The position numbers were made by a program, and so were the translations under genes. 57,608 bases of DNA from Chara braunii. Lineage: Eukaryota; Streptophyta; Charophyceae; Charales; Characeae. The notes beneath the pieces were generated by a model that saw only the letters and a list, made by a program, of their open reading frames with translations, was not told the origin of the DNA and did not search any database. Positions 54,470 to 57,608 of this stretch are shown in pieces. The stretch's first letter is position 1. Each line of letters begins with the position of its first letter. The stretch covers positions 390,997 to 448,604 of the forward strand of contig BFEA01000071.1 of NCBI GenBank assembly GCA_003427395.1, written 5' to 3'.

Positions 54470-54540
54470 GGGTGTAGCTCAGTTGGTAAGGGGCTCAAGC
54501 GGCACTCGGGAGGTCGTGGGTTCAACTTCCACTGTCCCCA
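54470..54540 (+). ncRNA. tRNA-like unit 1 (SINE head or tRNA pseudogene)
   Basis: Box A TAGCTCAGTTGG is a perfect match to the Pol III consensus. Box B region GTGGGTTCAACTTCCAC forms a five-pair T arm with a seven-base TTCAACT loop. The D stem GCTC/GGGC pairs. The acceptor ends pair only partly (GGGTGTA/TGTCCCC), and the anticodon arm is poor, so it is tRNA-derived and not a functional tRNA gene. Confidence 0.65.
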
Positions 54541-54602
54541 CGACACTGCCAATGGCATGCTTGGCATCTTACCTTCAAGACAGCCAGTTTGTAAGAAAGT
54601 AC

Positions 54603-54672
54603 GTGGTAGCTCAGTGGGTGGAGCTTCGGCGTGGCAACGGGGAGGTTGAAGGTTCGATTCTGTCGGCCCTTA
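54603..54672 (+). ncRNA. tRNA-like unit 2 (SINE head or tRNA pseudogene)
   Basis: 133 bp after unit 1, with box A TAGCTCAGTGGG and box B GGTTCGATTCT at the correct tRNA spacing (about 40 bp). The acceptor stem is not preserved. Two tRNA-like heads in tandem in the same direction suggest a dimeric SINE. A terminal poly(A) or T run was not found. Confidence 0.6.
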
Positions 54673-54835
54673 GTTTCCCCTGCACATAATTGGTTGGTGC
54701 TGGTTTGGCACCCCACGTACTTGTCCTCCAGTCTAGAACAGCGCACAAACAGAGCAGGTGTTATAGTAGCTGTGTCGTCAAGGTTGCAGGTCCAGATCTG
54801 CTTGGGCTGGGTTGAGTATATTCGATGGCTATGGT

Positions 54836-55050
54836 AGGGGATGCAGGTAGGATTAGGGCTCTGCTTTGGGGGGGCAAGGGCCCTTGGTGGAATGATGGGG
54901 TCCTACTTGGGGGGGTGGGTTGGTTGGGAAGAGCTCTGCTGGTGGATAACGGGGGGGGATCCTAAAGTGGGGCTTGTCTTAGGGATCCCTGTAGGAGGGT
55001 GTTAGTAGAAAGGCTCTGGTGGAGGAGATCGTTGGGGAACCTGCTGTAGG
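54836..55050. repeat. G-rich low-complexity tract
   Basis: Several runs of six to eight G (for example at 54871, 54911 and 54951) within GGG-spaced sequence on the plus strand, with G-quadruplex potential. No gene. 55050-55850 is otherwise unassigned. Confidence 0.6.
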
Positions 55051-55931
55051 GGCTGTCTGAAGGGGATCCTATCCGAGATAGGATTGTCTGTCCCCCATCC
55101 TAATACAAGATTCTAAACAGCAGCCCTAGTTCATGATGGAAGTAATGGAACGGATGGTGGCCTAGTACACACTAATGACGGAGACTAAGGGCCGTTTACT
55201 ACCCTATAACAACTAGCGAGGGATCTAGCTCATGACCGAGGTGAGGTAATGGATGCATGAACCGTAGACCCCACTAATGACAGAGGCTAGAACCCCAAAA
55301 GTCTGGCGTCCAATCAAATAATGTTCAGAATAACCATAATAACCGCATCACTAGGTAGGTCATCTGGGCTTCTCGAGGGGATATCATGGGGTTAGACCCT
55401 GGCTAGGGACGGGCCATTATCACTGCCCGTGATATCTACCTTTTTCTCCCGAATACAATGTACGGTCATTATAGTGGTATCTAGACTGAAAGATGCCTCA
55501 AATACAGCTATAATGTTGTACAACGTATTCGGTGGAAGAAGGTAGGCTATAGTTCGACTCATATCTCGGGCCCAGGTCATAACAATTGGGGGACACACAG
55601 GGAGTTTGAACCCCCTCTGGAAGGCCTGTAGTCGCACATTCACACCTAGCTCCCGAAGTACCCGTGCAACAAGGCTTGCACGGTGTCCGCTTCAACCAGT
55701 GCTGATTGGGAAAGGAGGGGTCCCCCGTTCAGCACGGGTGCCTGCAACTGCTGTCTGGTCATGTCACCTAGCTGAGTTGGCAATGGGTGATGGTCCTGGG
55801 TGGTCCACACTAAGGTAGGACAGAGGGGGTGGGGGTGCATCGGGGTAATTGATCAGAGGAAGGATGGATGGGGGTCTTCCGAGGGGTTACAAAACAAAAC
55901 AAAAAAAACAAGGGGAAAAGAAAAGAATTAC

Positions 55932-56019
55932 CTCTTTCCCAGTGATCTCGGTGAACTTCCTCTTCGTTGATTCCAATGCATCATCCATAAGCCATGCGTT
56001 ATCTTCCAGCTGCATCCAC
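55932..56019 (-). CDS. Exon-like segment, possibly an upstream dynein tail exon
   Basis: An 88-nt segment on the minus strand with a strong acceptor (GCTATTTCTCTTCAG|G) and donor (GAG|gtaatt). It encodes WMQLEDNAWLMDDALEST and KRKFTEITGKE after one leading base, and ends in phase 0 as the next dynein exon requires. The pattern (W..L...W....AL..T...F..I) suits the helical dynein tail, and strand and position fit. The tail is poorly conserved, so family membership is inferred. Another minus-strand gene is possible. Confidence 0.5.
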
Positions 56020-56069
56020 CTGAAGAGAAATAGCAGTCAGCCATTCATAACGTACATTTCTTCTCGCAG

Positions 56070-56210
56070 CTCTACTTTTACTGTGCCTCTGATGTACAAG
56101 ACCCAGTACGTGGATTATGTTTGAGCACGAGCTACCCACATTACCGTGTGCCATAACGACCCGGTTGCACACTATGAAAGGAGGCAGAGTAATGGGGAGG
56201 TATACTGTTC
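56070..56210. repeat. Dispersed repeat A, second copy
   Basis: Matches 18113-18262 in order and orientation (TTTTACTGTGCCTCT, GTACAAG, CTACCCACATTACCGTGT, GAGGCAGAGTAA). Confidence 0.7.
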
Positions 56211-56224
56211 TTTTTTCTTTTTTT

Positions 56225-56435
56225 TTTTAAATACAAAAAACAGGTCCTTATGGTCCTGGCTCCATTTCCATTCTGGGGAGCATCAGTCCGGTTCCTATTC
56301 CACCGGCAAGTCAGAATAAATATTACATCATGAACCCACATACGCTTCCTTCCATCTGGCTGAAGGAACCCTGACCAGCATTGATTACTCCAGCATCGTG
56401 GAGGATTGACTGTCAGCTTGCCATGCTTTTCCCTT
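56225..56435 (-). repeat. 3' tail of LINE copy 6 (LINE-tail/SINE-like repeat)
   Basis: Minus orientation: GGCAAGCTGACAGTCAATCC ... AGGAACCGGACTGATGCTCC ... CCAGGACCATAAGGACCTG, then TTTTTTGTATTTA and A11. The A run here makes this end look like a true retrotransposon terminus. Confidence 0.8.
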
Positions 56436-56594
56436 TCCTCTCAGGTCCACTATAATGGCCTGTCAGATAGAACATAAATGGCAAGAAAGGGCCCGGACGC
56501 TACAAAGGCTGCCAATTCTGTCTAGACTCTGATCGCCGCCCATGTGCCTCATGAGATCCCTACCAGTCTGAACCCTATTTGCCTTTATTGTCTA

Positions 56595-56880
56595 AAACCC
56601 TAAACCCTAAACCCTCAGCTATAGTTTTAACGAGACTCCTAATTCATAAACCCTAGAACCTAGGTAATCTTGTGTATCTTTTCCTAATTATGAAGGCTCT
56701 ATGTCAGGACTACCACTGTTGCTCTCCTACTCATGCTTTTAACAAGCCACACTTGAACCCCAAACCCTATCTAAATCCCTTGAATCTTTGAGCCCTAAAC
56801 CCCTCTTTTTTTAATCTCTATTCTTCTGCTCCCTGCTTATCTTGTTTCTGTTCCTAGCCTGCTCCTAAACCCTAGACCGC
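56595..56880 (-). repeat. Telomere-like AAACCCT cluster in LINE 3' region
   Basis: 56595-56616 holds three AAACCCT units. Single AAACCCTA words recur at about 56648, 56762, 56793 and 56868. It lies between the LINE C-terminus (56955) and its 3' tail (56435), the same position as the cluster at 30776-31094. Confidence 0.75.
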
Positions 56881-56954
56881 CTTAATCTATTTTTCCATCT
56901 ATTCCTTGTGAAAACTCTGCTGTCGCCTGCCATAAGTGTCTCTCGGATGTTCAT

Positions 56955-57325
56955 CTAGGCCCAGATTGGAGAGGAATCCTCATGTACCTGAGTAATCATC
57001 TGGCCTACGGACTTGACAGAGTTGTGCCACTCTTTCCATCTTAAAGCATGCCCATTTAGGCAAGCCACTTTGTCATCAACCAACCAGACCCGTCTGAATT
57101 TGGCAAGTGTCACCTGTTCTGTCTCTGGACTGTTTTGCACCCGGAGTTTCACCTTCCTCCATTGACATAGGATTTCCTCTTCAATCATCTCTTTGGTTGC
57201 CACCCACACTTTCTCCCGTGGGTTCTTCGTGCCTTCCAGTGTTCTGCTGCACCTTTCCTTCCAAATGGCCCAAAGCGTGATCTTGCGCACCATCCCGAAC
57301 CAAATTTTCTCTGATTTTTGCCAAG
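56955..57325 (-). pseudogene. LINE copy 6: ORF2 C-terminus
   Basis: Encodes VRKITLWAIWKERCSRTLEG, NPREKVWVATKEMIEEEIL and LRWKEWHNS. Clearly homologous to the end of copy 5 (IRKVTLWVIWKERCSRAIEG, NPREKVWAETK, CWKDWHNS). The rest of ORF2 is absent: a severe 5' truncation that ends at about 57325 in the companion block of dispersed repeat A. Confidence 0.85.
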
Positions 57326-57526
57326 TTAGTTTTTGTCTGTTCTCTTAATCATGCTCATCCGTATGCATTTGATAGTGCGACACAAGGGGAGGGAGGAAGG
57401 AAAGGGGGGAGGGGGAGGAGTTCTACATGAGGGGAGGGAGGACGGAGAAGGGGAAGAGGAGGGAAGTGGAGCGTGTATCAGAGAGAGAGAAACAGCAATG
57501 TAGGCGGCAGGCCGCAGCTCCTATAT

Positions 57527-57529
<3 letters not shown>

Positions 57530-57608
<79 letters not shown>
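57530..57608. repeat. (CT)n microsatellite
   Basis: At least 39 CT repeats that run to the window edge. Preceded by GGA-rich purine sequence (57390-57470). Confidence 0.97.

Noticed and set aside
54470-54672. Functional tRNA genes
   Set aside because: Boxes A and B are good, but acceptor and anticodon stems do not pair properly.

Overview
The window is nuclear DNA of a eukaryote, most likely a flagellate-sperm member of the green-plant lineage. A Chara-like charophyte is my best guess, by inference only. The evidence is an axonemal-type dynein heavy-chain gene split by GT-AG introns, L1-type LINEs with a CCHC ORF1, a BED/hAT transposase, a retrovirus-like (LTR) element, and plant-type AAACCCT/TTTAGGG motifs. 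Nothing bacterial is visible. Single Ns and one 997-base N run show that it is a draft scaffold.

The only host gene I recognise with confidence is the dynein, on the minus strand. Four consecutive exons (42485-42724, 16693-16788, 14159-14395, 8283-8947) join in frame through the tail/linker region. A fifth exon-like block lies at 55932-56019. The rest of the window reads largely as intron filler: the intron between 42485 and 16788 is about 25.7 kb and holds two long LINEs, an assembly gap, satellites and a decayed Cys-rich gene. The next dynein exons (3' side) are beyond the left edge or were not found.

Layout: 1-430 TCC microsatellite; 435-3386 hAT transposase frame with two in-frame stops; 3.7-4.0 kb A-rich and GC-rich repeats; 4.0-7.9 kb plus-strand LINE interrupted by a U2-snRNA-derived insertion with target-site duplication; 8.3-16.8 kb dynein exons with head-to-head LINE remnants between them; 15.2-16.0 kb gag-like fragment and microsatellite; 17.3-20 kb minisatellite, dispersed repeats and a Cys-rich decayed gene; 21.1-22.1 kb gap; 22.5-29.5 kb LINE (minus); 30.4-38.65 kb LINE (minus) whose 3' region carries telomere-like motifs; 39.5-40.0 kb satellite; 42.5 kb dynein exon; 43.3-46.1 kb LTR-element gag/protease wreck hit by a TTAA-bounded foldback element and a LINE-tail/SINE insertion; 48.5-49.8 kb an array of about 18 hairpins; 50-54 kb mostly unassigned; 54.5-54.7 kb two tRNA-like Pol III promoters; 56.2-57.3 kb another LINE 3' end; 57.5 kb to the end CT microsatellite.

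The most unusual object is the array at 48.55-49.83 kb. Every unit of about 60 bp places the same seven bases (AACTTAT) in the loop of a hairpin whose stem sequence changes from unit to unit while pairing is largely kept. The array also has a higher-order period of about 782 bp. I know of no described family that matches it. Second are the U2-headed retro-insertion and the LINE 3' ends that carry TTTAGGG-like repeats.
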